From Streptomyces pactum (lineage in GTDB: Bacteria; Actinomycetota; Actinomycetes; Streptomycetales; Streptomycetaceae), in contig NZ_JACYXC010000001.1 of the NCBI RefSeq assembly GCF_016031615.1, positions 5,270,001 through 5,334,000 on the forward strand: a stretch of DNA of 64,000 nucleotides. The letters are read 5' to 3'. The position numbers were made by a program, and so were the translations under genes. Every line of letters begins with the position of its first letter. The first letter of the stretch is position 1. Positions 8,096-15,629 of the stretch are shown in pieces. The notes under the pieces were generated by a model. The model saw nothing but the letters and a program-made list of their open reading frames with translations. It had not been told where the DNA came from and ran no database searches.

Positions 8096-8659
8096 GTGCC
8101 CAAGCCCCTCAGTCTGCCCTTCGACCCCATCGCGCGCGCCGACGAGCTCTGGAAGCAGCGGTGGGGAGCCGTGCCGTCCATGTCGGCCATCACCTCGATC
8201 ATGCGGGCCCACCAGATCCTGCTGGCCCAGGTCGACGCGGTGGTCAAGCCGTACGGACTGACCTTCGCCCGTTACGAGGCGCTGGTCCTGCTCACCTTCT
8301 CCAAGACCGGCGACCTGCCGATGTCCAAGATCGGTGAGCGGTTGATGGTGCACCCCACCTCGGTCACCAACACGGTGGACCGGCTGGTCAGGTCCGGGCT
8401 GGTGGACAAGCGCCCCAACCCCAACGACGGCCGCGGCACGCTCGCCACGATCACCGACAAGGGGCGCGAGGTCGTGGAGGCGGCGACCCGCGACCTGATG
8501 GCGATGGACTTCGGCCTCGGGGCGTACGACGACGAGCAGTGCCGGGAGATCTTCGCCCTGCTGCGCCCGCTGCGGATCGCCGCCGAGGACTTCCACGAGG
8601 AGGCCGCGGACCCCGTGGCCGCCGGCGGCGCCCGGGGCGCCGGGTACGTCGACGCGTGA
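8096..8659 (+). CDS. MarR-family transcriptional regulator
   Basis: A 187-residue MarR protein with an N-terminal dimerisation helix (residues 1-35) and a winged helix at about 65-130: MSKIGERLMVHPTSVTNTVD, then a wing with RPNPNDGRG. It starts at GTG 8096, nine bases after the MFS gene. The C-terminal 25 residues are an Ala/Gly-rich tail. Its target is not evident; it may regulate the MFS gene, itself, or the DUF4180-DUF3817-icmA stretch downstream. The icmA operator at 9817-9838 is longer than most MarR sites, so no pairing is proposed. Confidence 0.85.
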   Translation: MPKPLSLPFDPIARADELWKQRWGAVPSMSAITSIMRAHQILLAQVDAVVKPYGLTFARYEALVLLTFSKTGDLPMSKIGERLMVHPTSVTNTVDRLVRSGLVDKRPNPNDGRGTLATITDKGREVVEAATRDLMAMDFGLGAYDDEQCREIFALLRPLRIAAEDFHEEAADPVAAGGARGAGYVDA

Positions 8660-8698
8660 CCGCCGGAAAAGGCCGGCCGCCGGGACCGCGCGGGGCGC

Positions 8699-8704
8699 TA
8701 GCCT
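8699..8704 (+). promoter_or_regulatory. -10 hexamer of a probable leaderless promoter for the DUF4180 gene
   Basis: TAGCCT ends 6 bases before the ATG at 8711 and no ribosome binding site is present between them. Confidence 0.4.
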
Positions 8705-8710
8705 GTCCGG

Positions 8711-9073
8711 ATGACGACCGTCGAGACGATCCATGACGTGCCCGTACTGGTGTGCCCGCCCGAGGGCGACCGGATCCGCGGTGAACGCGAGGCGCTGGAT
8801 CTCATCGGCGACGCCGGGTACCGGGGTGCCCGGTGGGTGGCCGTCCCCGCCGAGCGGTTCGACGAGGCCTTCTTCCGGCTGAGCACCCGGGTGGCCGGTG
8901 ACATCGTGCAGAAGTTCGTCCAGTACCGGACGGGGCTCGCGGTCGTGGGCGACATCTCCCGCCACACCGCCGGCAGCGCGGCGCTGCGGGACTTCGTACG
9001 GGAGTGCAACCGCGGCCGGCAGACCTGGTTCGTCGCCGACACCGACGAGCTGCGGGAGCGCCTGAAGGGGTAG
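8711..9073 (+). CDS. DUF4180 domain-containing protein
   Basis: A 120-residue protein that consists almost entirely of the DUF4180 domain. Recognisable elements are the repeated strand-helix units and the segment AERFDEAFFRLSTRVAGDIV followed by QYRTGLAVVGD. The fold resembles STAS-like modules, which is an inference from pattern. It is soluble, without signal or membrane segments. Neighbours give no clue to function. Confidence 0.8.
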   Translation: MTTVETIHDVPVLVCPPEGDRIRGEREALDLIGDAGYRGARWVAVPAERFDEAFFRLSTRVAGDIVQKFVQYRTGLAVVGDISRHTAGSAALRDFVRECNRGRQTWFVADTDELRERLKG

Positions 9074-9440
9074 CCCCCCGGGCCGGGCCCCGGCCCGCCG
9101 CGCACCCCGGCCCCGGCCCCGGGCTGCTGTCCGGTCCCGGCCCGCCGCGGGCCGCCACGCCGCGCGCTCGTCCGGGTGACCGTCCCGCCGCGGGGCCGGT
9201 GCCGCCCGGCCTGCCCGACTCGCCGCGGGAGCCGTCCGGGAGCCCCGTCGCGGGACCGAGGCCGGGACCCGCCCGAAGCCGCGGCCGGCCCGGCCTCCCG
9301 CCGCCCTCGGGCCGTCCCGGGGCCGGTCACGGACCGCCCGCACGGCCCGTGACCGGCGGGCCGGCGGCGCCCGGCGGAGGGGTCCGTACGCCCGCCACCC
9401 GCGCGAAGATCCCGCAAACCGGACGGTTACCCTCGACTCC
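9074..9440. other. Intergenic region with promoter of the DUF3817 gene
   Basis: A 367-base gap of very high GC with short CGGGCC/CCCGGC repeats; no protein-like frame is credible. Its end carries TACCCT (9428-9433), 7 bases before the ATG at 9441 and without a Shine-Dalgarno sequence, so the next gene is probably transcribed as a leaderless mRNA. Confidence 0.5.
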
Positions 9441-9773
9441 ATGAAGAAGAGCGTGCTGACCCGCTACCGGGTGATGGCCTACGTCACCGCCGTGATGCTG
9501 CTGGTGCTGTGCGCCTGCATGGTGTTCAAGTACGGCTTCGACACCGGGGAGGACGCCACGCTGGTGGTGTCGCAGATCCACGGTGTGCTCTACATCATCT
9601 ACCTGGTCTTCGCCTTCGACCTGGGCTCCAAGGCGAAGTGGCCGTTCGGCAAGCTGCTGTGGGTGCTGGTCTCCGGCACCATCCCGACCGCCGCCTTCTT
9701 CGTGGAGCGCAAGGTCGCCCGGGACGTCGAACCGCTGATCACCGACGCCGCCCCGGTCCCCGCCAAGGCCTGA
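9441..9773 (+). CDS. DUF3817 integral membrane protein (paralog)
   Basis: A 110-residue membrane protein with three hydrophobic segments: about 9-28 (YRVMAYVTAVMLLVLCACM), 43-60 (IHGVLYIIYLVFAFDLG) and 70-88 (LLWVLVSGTIPTAAFFVE). It has the DUF3817 signature HGVLY..Y and a terminal FFVERKV, and is a paralog of the 4691-5035 gene. It sits 74 bases before icmA. A similar membrane gene precedes icmA in other streptomycetes as I recall, but icmA has its own promoter here. Confidence 0.85.
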   Translation: MKKSVLTRYRVMAYVTAVMLLVLCACMVFKYGFDTGEDATLVVSQIHGVLYIIYLVFAFDLGSKAKWPFGKLLWVLVSGTIPTAAFFVERKVARDVEPLITDAAPVPAKA

Positions 9774-9810
9774 TCCCGGCCGCCGTACCTCCCCGTACGG
9801 CGGTCAGCCA

Positions 9811-9840
9811 TCGACATTTACTTGGACGTCCTAGTAAATT
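9811..9840 (+). promoter_or_regulatory. icmA promoter with overlapping 22-base palindromic operator
   Basis: The palindrome occupies 9817-9838 as two halves, TTTACTTGGAC and GTCCTAGTAAA, which match as inverted repeats at 20 of 22 positions. It overlaps a plausible promoter: -35 TCGACA (9811-9816), an 18-base spacer, and -10 TAAATT (9835-9840). The -10 ends 7 bases before the icmA ATG, and no Shine-Dalgarno sequence is present, so the mRNA is probably leaderless and a bound regulator would block RNA polymerase directly. Confidence 0.65.
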
Positions 9841-9847
9841 CGTGGGT

Positions 9848-11548
9848 ATGGACGCTGACGCCATAGAGGAGGGCCGCCGTCGCTGGCAGGCCCGGTACGA
9901 CTCCGCCCGCAAGCGCGACGCCGACTTCACCACGCTCTCCGGCGATCCCGTCGAGCCCGTCTACGGTCCCGCCCCCGGTGACACCGTGCAGGGGTTCGAG
10001 CGGATCGGGTGGCCCGGCGAGTTCCCGTTCACCCGCGGGCTGCACCCCACCGGTTACCGGGGCCGCACCTGGACCATCCGCCAGTTCGCCGGCTTCGGCA
10101 ACGCCGAGCAGACCAACGAGCGGTACAAGATGATCCTGGCCGCCGGCGGTGGCGGTCTGTCGGTCGCCTTCGACATGCCGACCCTGATGGGCCGCGACTC
10201 CGACGACCCCCGCTCGCTGGGCGAGGTGGGCCACTGCGGGGTCGCCATCGACTCCGCCGCCGACATGGAGGTCCTGTTCAAGGACATCCCGCTCGGCGAC
10301 GTCACCACCTCGATGACCATCTCCGGCCCCGCGGTGCCGGTCTTCTGCATGTACCTGGTCGCCGCCGAGCGGCAGGGCGTGGACCCGGCCGTGCTCAACG
10401 GCACCCTGCAGACCGACATCTTCAAGGAGTACATCGCCCAGAAGGAGTGGCTCTTCCACCCGGAGCCGCACCTGCGCCTCATCGGCGACCTGATGGAGCA
10501 CTGCGCGCACGGCATCCCCGCGTACAAGCCGCTCTCGGTCTCCGGCTACCACATCCGCGAGGCGGGCGCGACGGCCGCGCAGGAGCTGGCGTACACCCTC
10601 GCCGACGGCTTCGGCTACGTGGAGCTGGGCCTCTCCCGCGGCCTGGACGTGGACACCTTCGCCCCCGGGCTGTCCTTCTTCTTCGACGCCCACCTCGACT
10701 TCTTCGAGGAGATCGCCAAGTTCCGGGCCGCCCGGCGCATCTGGGCCCGCTGGATGCGCGACGTCTACGGCGCCAGGACGGACAAGGCCCAGTGGCTGCG
10801 CTTCCACACCCAGACCGCCGGTGTCTCCCTCACCGCCCAGCAGCCGTACAACAACGTGGTCCGCACCGCGGTGGAGGCGCTGTCGGCGGTGCTCGGCGGC
10901 ACCAACTCGCTGCACACCAACGCCCTCGACGAGACCCTGGCGCTCCCCAGCGAGCAGGCCGCCGAGATCGCGCTGCGCACCCAGCAGGTGCTGATGGAGG
11001 AGACCGGCGTCGCCAACGTCGCCGACCCGCTGGGCGGCTCCTGGTACGTCGAGGCGCTCACCGACCGCATCGAGGCCGACGCGGAGAAGATCTTCGACCA
11101 GATCAAGGAGCGGGGCCGCCGCGCCGTCCCGGACGGACAGCACCCGATCGGCCCGATGACCTCCGGCATCCTGCGCGGCATCGAGGACGGCTGGTTCACC
11201 GGCGAGATCGCCGAGTCGGCCTTCCGCTACCAGCAGGCGCTGGAAAAGGGCGAGAAGAAGGTCGTCGGCGTCAACTGCCACACCGGCTCGGTCACCGGCG
11301 ACCTGGAGATCCTGCGCGTCAGCCACGAGGTGGAGCGCGAGCAGGTCCGGGCCCTCACCGAGCGCAAGGCCGCCCGGGACGACGCCAAGGTCCGCGCCGC
11401 CCTGGACGCCATGCTGACCGCAGCCCGCGACGGCTCCAACATGATCGCGCCCATGCTGGACGCGGTCCGCGCCGAGGCCACCCTGGGCGAGATCTGCAAC
11501 GCCCTGCGCGACGAGTGGGGCGTCTACACCGAGCCGGCGGGCTTCTGA
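9848..11548 (+). CDS. icmA: Isobutyryl-CoA mutase large subunit IcmA
   Basis: The large, substrate-binding subunit of adenosylcobalamin-dependent isobutyryl-CoA mutase, which interconverts isobutyryl-CoA and n-butyryl-CoA in valine and fatty-acid metabolism and feeds polyketide precursors. The 566-residue length and the start MDADAIEEGRRRWQARYD match known streptomycete IcmA. The body is a methylmalonyl-CoA mutase TIM-barrel (RTWTIRQFAGFGNAEQTNER, QPYNNVVRTAVEAL, GGTNSLHTNALDE). The C-terminal B12-binding domain of methylmalonyl-CoA mutase is absent, as expected, because the separate small subunit IcmB carries it; icmB is not in this window. Transcribed from the operator-controlled leaderless promoter just upstream and followed by a strong terminator. 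Confidence 0.95.
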   Translation: MDADAIEEGRRRWQARYDSARKRDADFTTLSGDPVEPVYGPAPGDTVQGFERIGWPGEFPFTRGLHPTGYRGRTWTIRQFAGFGNAEQTNERYKMILAAGGGGLSVAFDMPTLMGRDSDDPRSLGEVGHCGVAIDSAADMEVLFKDIPLGDVTTSMTISGPAVPVFCMYLVAAERQGVDPAVLNGTLQTDIFKEYIAQKEWLFHPEPHLRLIGDLMEHCAHGIPAYKPLSVSGYHIREAGATAAQELAYTLADGFGYVELGLSRGLDVDTFAPGLSFFFDAHLDFFEEIAKFRAARRIWARWMRDVYGARTDKAQWLRFHTQTAGVSLTAQQPYNNVVRTAVEALSAVLGGTNSLHTNALDETLALPSEQAAEIALRTQQVLMEETGVANVADPLGGSWYVEALTDRIEADAEKIFDQIKERGRRAVPDGQHPIGPMTSGILRGIEDGWFTGEIAESAFRYQQALEKGEKKVVGVNCHTGSVTGDLEILRVSHEVEREQVRALTERKAARDDAKVRAALDAMLTAARDGSNMIAPMLDAVRAEATLGEICNALRDEWGVYTEPAGF

Positions 11549-11572
11549 CCCCGCCACCGGGCACGCACCCCG

Positions 11573-11614
11573 CGGCCCCGGCCGTCCGGACCCACCACCG
11601 GACGGCCGGGGCCG
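11573..11614 (+). terminator. Intrinsic terminator of icmA
   Basis: A perfect 17-bp stem (11573-11589 with 11598-11614) and an 8-base loop ACCCACCA, 24 bases after the icmA stop codon. No U tract follows, as is usual in streptomycetes. Confidence 0.75.
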
Positions 11615-11692
11615 TCCGCGTGCCGGGGCCGTCCGCGTGCCGGGGCCGTCCGCGTGCCGTGGCCCTCCGTGTGCCGGGGCCCTCCGCGTACC
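11608..11692. repeat. 17-base tandem repeat, five copies
   Basis: The unit GGGGCCGTCCGCGTGCC occurs three times exactly (11608-11658) and twice with three or two changes (11659-11692). It begins inside the right arm of the icmA terminator and fills the gap to the TetR gene. No coding role is seen. Confidence 0.8.
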
Positions 11693-11774
11693 GGGCCCGT
11701 ACCGGCGCCCGGTCCGGCCGGTGACCCCACCCGAGGAGGCCACCGGGTGTCCCCCCGGTGGGACGCGTCGCCGG

Positions 11775-12401
11775 TCAGCCCGCGGTGAGCGGGGCGGCCG
11801 CCAGGCCGTGGATGAGCGTCGCGGTGAAGTCCCGGGTCCACTCCGGATCGACCGGCTCCCCGCTGACCAGGGCCCGGTGCACCACCGTGCCGGCCACCAT
11901 GTCGAAGATCAGGTCGGCGGCGCGGGCGGCCGGCGCCGGATCGGTGTCCCGGGGCAGGTCGCCGCGGTCCTGGGCGCGCGCCCGGCCCAGCAGCACCAGC
12001 CGCTTCTGGCGGTCCACGATCTCGGTGCGGATGCGCGCGCGCAGCCGCGGGTCGCGGGTGGACTCGGCGACCACCGCCATCAGCGCGGTACGGATCTCCG
12101 GCAGTTCCAGCAGCGCGGCGAACTGGAGCACCACCGCCTCGATGTCGGCCCGCAGGTCACCGAGGTCCGGGAACTCCAGGTGCTCGTCGAAGACGGCCGC
12201 CACGGCGTCCACGACCAGTTCGTTCTTGTTCGCCCAGCGCCGGTAGAGGGTGGTCTTGGCGACCCCGGCGCGGGCGGCGACGTCCCCCATCGTCAGCTTC
12301 GACCAGCCCGTGTCCACCAGTGCGGCGCGGGTCGCGTCGAGGATGGCGCGGTCGGCCTCGGCGCTCCGAGGGCGGCCGGTACGGCGGCTCTGCGGGTTCA
12401 T
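11775..12401 (-). CDS. TetR-family transcriptional regulator
   Basis: A 208-residue TetR repressor. The DNA-binding head is at about 15-62, with the helix-turn-helix LTMGDVAARAGVAKTTLYRR followed by WANKNELV. The C-terminal half is a ligand-binding helical domain of the TetR_C type. The ATG at 12401 has no Shine-Dalgarno sequence and TATCGT lies 7 bases before it, so translation is probably leaderless. A palindrome of TetR-operator form lies 89 bases upstream. It is divergent from the thioredoxin-like gene. Its ligand and targets are unknown. Confidence 0.9.
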   Translation of the reverse strand: MNPQSRRTGRPRSAEADRAILDATRAALVDTGWSKLTMGDVAARAGVAKTTLYRRWANKNELVVDAVAAVFDEHLEFPDLGDLRADIEAVVLQFAALLELPEIRTALMAVVAESTRDPRLRARIRTEIVDRQKRLVLLGRARAQDRGDLPRDTDPAPAARAADLIFDMVAGTVVHRALVSGEPVDPEWTRDFTATLIHGLAAAPLTAG

Positions 12402-12408
12402 GGCGGCG

Positions 12409-12414
12409 ACGATA
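12409..12414 (-). promoter_or_regulatory. -10 hexamer of a probable leaderless promoter for the TetR gene
   Basis: On the minus strand TATCGT ends 7 bases before the ATG at 12401. No -35 element of quality is visible. Confidence 0.35.
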
Positions 12415-12489
12415 CCGGCGAGTAAGGATGATGGCGCGAGTGAGGCAGATCACCGCCGGGCCGTCGCGCCGGGCCGGTCTCTGCCATTA

Positions 12490-12506
12490 CGCTACGACCC
12501 GTAGCG
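12490..12506. promoter_or_regulatory. TetR-type operator candidate
   Basis: A perfect inverted repeat CGCTACG-ACC-CGTAGCG, 7-base arms with a 3-base centre, which is the size and form of many TetR-family operators. It lies between the divergent TetR gene (89 bases from its start) and the thioredoxin-TPR gene (156 bases from its start). Confidence 0.55.
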
Positions 12507-12662
12507 AAAGAGTGATGACCACTGGCGCCAGGTGGGGACCCGGCGCATTTCCTACCGCAGAACACGCAGTCCACGCAGGGATGTCCGCGCACTACACACC
12601 GGGGTGGGGCCTTCCCGCACCGCGCTTTCTCGAATGCCGTGCGCAGGGGGGAGGATAGGGCC

Positions 12663-13619
12663 ATGCAGCCACGGAACATGTCCATGAGCGGAGTGGTCGA
12701 TCTCGCCGCGGTGAAGGCGGCCGGCGAGGCGAGGCAGAAGGCGGAGCAGGCGCGCGCCCAGGCGGCGCGGACCGGCGCCCCCGCCCCGTCCTCCCTGGTG
12801 ATCGACGTCGATGAGGCGGATTTCCAGCGCGAGGTCCTGCAGCGCTCCACCGAGGTCCCGGTCGTGATCGACTTCTGGGCGGAGTGGTGCGGTCCCTGCA
12901 AGCAGCTCGGCCCGATCCTGGAGCGGCTGGCCACGGAGTACGCGGGCCGGTTCGTGCTCGCCAAGATCGACGTGGACGCCAACCAGATGCTCTTCCAGCA
13001 GTTCGGCGTGCAGGGCATCCCCGCGGTCTTCGCGGTGGTGGCCGGGCAGCCGATCCCGCTGTTCCAGGGGGCGGTCCCGGAGGCGCAGCTCCGGCAGGTC
13101 CTCGACCAGCTGATCCAGGCCGCGGAGCAGCAGTTCGGCATCGTCGGCACCCCGGTCGGTCCGTCCGCCGCGGACCAGGAGGGCCCGGCGGCGGCGCCCA
13201 CCCCGTACGACGGGGCGCTCTCCGCGGCGCACGAGGCGCTGGACGCCGGTGACCTGGCCGGCGCGGTGCGCGCCTACCGGAACGTGCTCGCCGACGACCC
13301 GGCCAACGCCGAGGCGAAGGTCGGCCTGGCGCAGGCGGAGCTGATGCAGCGGGTGACGGGCGTGGACGCGCAGGCCGCCCGCAAGGCCGCGGCCGACGCC
13401 CCGGCCGACGTCGCCGCGCAGATCCTCGTCGCCGACCTCGACCTGGTCGGCGGTCACGTGGAGGACGCCTTCGGCCGTCTGGTGGACACCGTGCGGCGTA
13501 CGGCCGGTGACGACCGGGAGGCGGCCCGGGTGCACCTGCTGGAACTCTTCGAGGTGCTCGGCGCCGAGGACCCCCGGGTGGTCACCGCCCGTAGTGCCCT
13601 GGCCCGCGTCCTGTTCTGA
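12663..13619 (+). CDS. Thioredoxin-TPR protein (YbbN/CnoX-like co-chaperone)
   Basis: A 318-residue cytoplasmic protein with a thioredoxin domain at about 45-155 and a TPR-like C-terminal part at about 180-318. The active site is WCGPCK (C76 and C79), so unlike E. coli YbbN, which lacks the full CXXC, this protein keeps a redox-active pair. The cis-proline segment GVQGIPAVF is present. Residues 1-40 are a charged helical extension. Family members are thought to protect or hand over proteins during oxidative or chlorine stress, working with chaperones. Start ATG 12663 follows GGGAGG. Ends at a strong terminator. Confidence 0.85.
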   Translation: MQPRNMSMSGVVDLAAVKAAGEARQKAEQARAQAARTGAPAPSSLVIDVDEADFQREVLQRSTEVPVVIDFWAEWCGPCKQLGPILERLATEYAGRFVLAKIDVDANQMLFQQFGVQGIPAVFAVVAGQPIPLFQGAVPEAQLRQVLDQLIQAAEQQFGIVGTPVGPSAADQEGPAAAPTPYDGALSAAHEALDAGDLAGAVRAYRNVLADDPANAEAKVGLAQAELMQRVTGVDAQAARKAAADAPADVAAQILVADLDLVGGHVEDAFGRLVDTVRRTAGDDREAARVHLLELFEVLGAEDPRVVTARSALARVLF

Positions 13620-13642
13620 CCCGTACGCACGACAAACGACCG

Positions 13643-13680
13643 GCGGCCGCGCTTTACCGAAACTTGGTAAACGCGGCCGC
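13643..13680 (+). terminator. Intrinsic terminator of the thioredoxin-TPR gene
   Basis: GCGGCCGCG pairs with CGCGGCCGC, and after one bulged C the stem continues with TTTACC/GGTAAA around a 7-base loop. It starts 24 bases after the stop codon. Confidence 0.7.
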
Positions 13681-13697
13681 TGTTACGTGCGGTAACA
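13681..13697. promoter_or_regulatory. Inverted repeat TGTTAC-N5-GTAACA
   Basis: Perfect 6-base arms with a 5-base centre, directly after the terminator and at the head of the 500-base region upstream of the DUF6230 gene. A related site, GTTAC-N6-GTAAC, lies at 13811-13826. The repetition of the GTTAC/GTAAC half-site suggests one regulator, but it could also be part of the terminator region. Confidence 0.4.
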
Positions 13698-13810
13698 AAG
13701 TGTGGGCGGCTTGGGGCTCGATGAGGTACATGTCCCTTTCTTTCCGGACACCGCGCGGCGACCCACTGTGCGGGCGCCGGAGCCGGTCGCGGCGCCGTGG
13801 TTATCCGTCC

Positions 13811-13826
13811 GTTACTCGCTGGTAAC
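13811..13826. promoter_or_regulatory. Second inverted repeat GTTAC-N6-GTAAC
   Basis: Perfect 5-base arms, 114 bases after the first copy of the half-sites and 355 bases before the DUF6230 start. The region 13698-14180 otherwise holds no credible gene. Confidence 0.4.
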
Positions 13827-13962
13827 GAACCTCTTGTGCCCCGGGCCCGAATGGACCACGATCGGCCAAGCTCGGTCCATTCGCGTACGGCCCGGCATCC
13901 GGTCGGCGCCCGGGTGCGCGGGTGGGTCCCCACCGGGCAGGTCGGCGGCGTGACGCCGGCCT

Positions 13963-14016
13963 TGGACAGGGGGGTCTTCGCCGCTCGGCGGGGCCTGTCC
14001 AGGAGGCACGCGCGTG
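13963..14016 (+). promoter_or_regulatory. Leader hairpin followed by a strong Shine-Dalgarno and GTG
   Basis: TGGACAGG (13963-13970) pairs with CCTGTCCA (13994-14001), and CGCC/GGCG (13979-13990) forms an inner stem. Right after it comes AGGAGG (14001-14006), 7 bases before a GTG (14014). The frame from that GTG runs to 14499, overlapping the DUF6230 gene in another frame, and its protein has no recognisable character. The layout looks like a regulated leader or leader peptide rather than a separate gene. Confidence 0.35.
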
Positions 14017-14180
14017 AGCGTGGCCAGTGGTTGTCGCTCGGGGGTGATCGTCGGTGTTTCGGTGCGCGGTCCGCGTCCGGGGCCGGACGCTCTCCTTCCC
14101 GAGGACGTAGCACTTCTCCCATCCCGGGTTCGAGGCCAGTGGCCCCGGCCGGAGATGTACGTCCGAGAAGGAGGAAAGTC

Positions 14181-14798
14181 ATGGAGTCCGTGGCTCGTGG
14201 CGGGACCAGATGGAAGCGGTTCGCCGTTGTCATGGTGCCGAGCGTCGCGGCTACGGCCGCGATCGGTGTCGCTCTGTCCCAGGGTGCGCTCGCGGCGTCG
14301 TTCGCGGTGTCCGGCCAGCAGTTCAAGGTCACCGCCAAGCGGCTCGAAGGGAAGAACTTCGTGCAGTACGGGGCCATGGAGGTCTCGCACAACGGGAAGC
14401 ACATCCCGGTGGCGGTGTCGGGGTTCAAGTCCGCCACCATCGAGGGTCTGTGTCAGTCCGTGGTCATCCCGGTCCCGCTCTTCGGTGACGTGTCGCTGAA
14501 CCTGCGCGCGGGCGACAAGGGCGAGAAGGTCCGTGCGAAGAACCTCTACATCGACCTCGACCAGCTGGACGCCGACGCGGTCTTCCGCGACATCAACATC
14601 GGTGTGGCGGCCGAGGCCAGCACCAAGGGCCCGGGCGTGAAGGAGGGCGACCGCACGGTCGAGGGCTCCTTCGCCCAGGAAGCGCGGTCGGCGACGCTGA
14701 CCGATGTCGAGCAGACCGCCTGGGCCACCAGCGCGGGAACGTTCAGGCTCCCGGACCTCTCGCTGAGCGTCAAGCGGGGCAAGCACGAGTGCTACTGA
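14181..14798 (+). CDS. DUF6230 exported protein (first gene of a three-gene operon)
   Basis: A 205-residue protein with an N-terminal signal or anchor at about 10-40 (RFAVVMVPSVAATAAIGVAL) followed by a beta-rich domain of the DUF6230 family, sometimes labelled cholesterol esterase in databases without visible catalytic motifs. No GxSxG serine motif is present here, so esterase activity is not supported. It ends in HECY; two cysteines (in EGLCQS and HECY) may form a disulfide outside the cell. The start ATG 14181 follows GGAGGA. It leads DUF6114 and an acidic-repeat protein. Function unknown. Confidence 0.85.
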   Translation: MESVARGGTRWKRFAVVMVPSVAATAAIGVALSQGALAASFAVSGQQFKVTAKRLEGKNFVQYGAMEVSHNGKHIPVAVSGFKSATIEGLCQSVVIPVPLFGDVSLNLRAGDKGEKVRAKNLYIDLDQLDADAVFRDINIGVAAEASTKGPGVKEGDRTVEGSFAQEARSATLTDVEQTAWATSAGTFRLPDLSLSVKRGKHECY

Positions 14799-14915
14799 CG
14801 CACCGAGCGGGGTGAGGGGTTCCCACACCGCCCCTCACCCGCGCTCGCTCGGATGCCGTCACCACAGGAAGACGTCCGATCGAGAAGATCGGCCGGCCCC
14901 AGGGAGCTGTTTTCG

Positions 14916-15629
14916 ATGAGTGCCGTGTCGCCGGGGGCGCGAGTGAACCGATTGACCAGTTGGCGTCTGAGCTTCCGGGCGTGGCGCTGGCAGCGGCCCT
15001 TCTGGGCGGGGCTGCTGACGCTGCTGGCCGGGGTGCCGATCGCCTATTTCCCCTACGCCAACCTCACCATGGGTCAGCTGACCATCCGGATGGCCACCAC
15101 CACCGGCTCCGCGTCGCTGATCATCGGCGTGCTGCTGATGGTGCTGGGCGTGAGCATGTGGTTCCAGCCGGCGGTCCGCGTCTTCGCCGGCGTCGCCGCC
15201 ATCCTGCTCGGTCTCGTCTCGCTGGTGGTCTCCAACTTCGGAGGCTTCCTGATGGGCTTTCTGCTCGCCCTCTTCGGCGGCGGCATGAGCACCGCCTGGG
15301 CGCCGGGCGTGGCGGAGCCGAAGGAAGGGCCGGCCGAGCCGGCGGCGCGCGGCACCGGGGCTCCGGCGGCCGCGGCATCCGCACCGTCCCCCGAACCCGC
15401 CCCGGCCACGGAGGCCGTGCCGTCCACCGAGCCGGCGCGGACCGCGGTGGCCGTGGAGACCGCCGGGGGTCCCGACCTCGTGAAGAGAGCACCGGACCCG
15501 GTGGCCCCACCGTCCCCGGCGGAGGCCGGGACCGTGACCGCCGCCGGCCGGAAGAGCGCACCGCGGCCGGACGCCGCCGGGACGGCGGCGGACCGGGACA
15601 CCACCGAGGGGAGGCACCGTGCGAGGTGA
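14916..15629 (+). CDS. DUF6114 membrane protein
   Basis: A 237-residue membrane protein with four predicted helices in the first 130 residues: FWAGLLTLLAGVPIAYF, ASLIIGVLLMVLGVSMWF, VRVFAGVAAILLGLVSLVV and GGFLMGFLLALFGGGMS. This matches the DUF6114 family. The last 105 residues are an Ala/Pro/Glu-rich tail. I chose ATG 14916 (MSAVSPGARVNRLTSWR), preceded by AGGGAG, over the in-frame ATG at 14853. It lies 117 bases after DUF6230 and overlaps the next gene by 11 bases. DUF6230 and DUF6114 genes commonly travel together in streptomycetes. Role unknown. Confidence 0.85.
   Translation: MSAVSPGARVNRLTSWRLSFRAWRWQRPFWAGLLTLLAGVPIAYFPYANLTMGQLTIRMATTTGSASLIIGVLLMVLGVSMWFQPAVRVFAGVAAILLGLVSLVVSNFGGFLMGFLLALFGGGMSTAWAPGVAEPKEGPAEPAARGTGAPAAAASAPSPEPAPATEAVPSTEPARTAVAVETAGGPDLVKRAPDPVAPPSPAEAGTVTAAGRKSAPRPDAAGTAADRDTTEGRHRAR

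Noticed and set aside
5477..9442. A 1321-codon open frame on the minus strand from 9442 down to 5477
   Set aside because: Only its last 332 codons (start 6475) encode a protein family. The rest is the antisense of the MFS, MarR and DUF4180 genes and is Arg/Pro/Gln-rich, a common artefact of very GC-rich DNA.
14120..14145. GGGTTCGAGGCC, resembling a tRNA T-loop
   Set aside because: No matching acceptor stem, D-loop or anticodon arm could be folded around it; it lies in the leader of the DUF6230 gene.
14014..14499. Frame of 161 codons after a strong Shine-Dalgarno, overlapping the DUF6230 gene
   Set aside because: The encoded sequence is Arg/Ser/Pro-rich with no family resemblance and overlaps a clear gene. 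Kept only as a possible leader-peptide signal.
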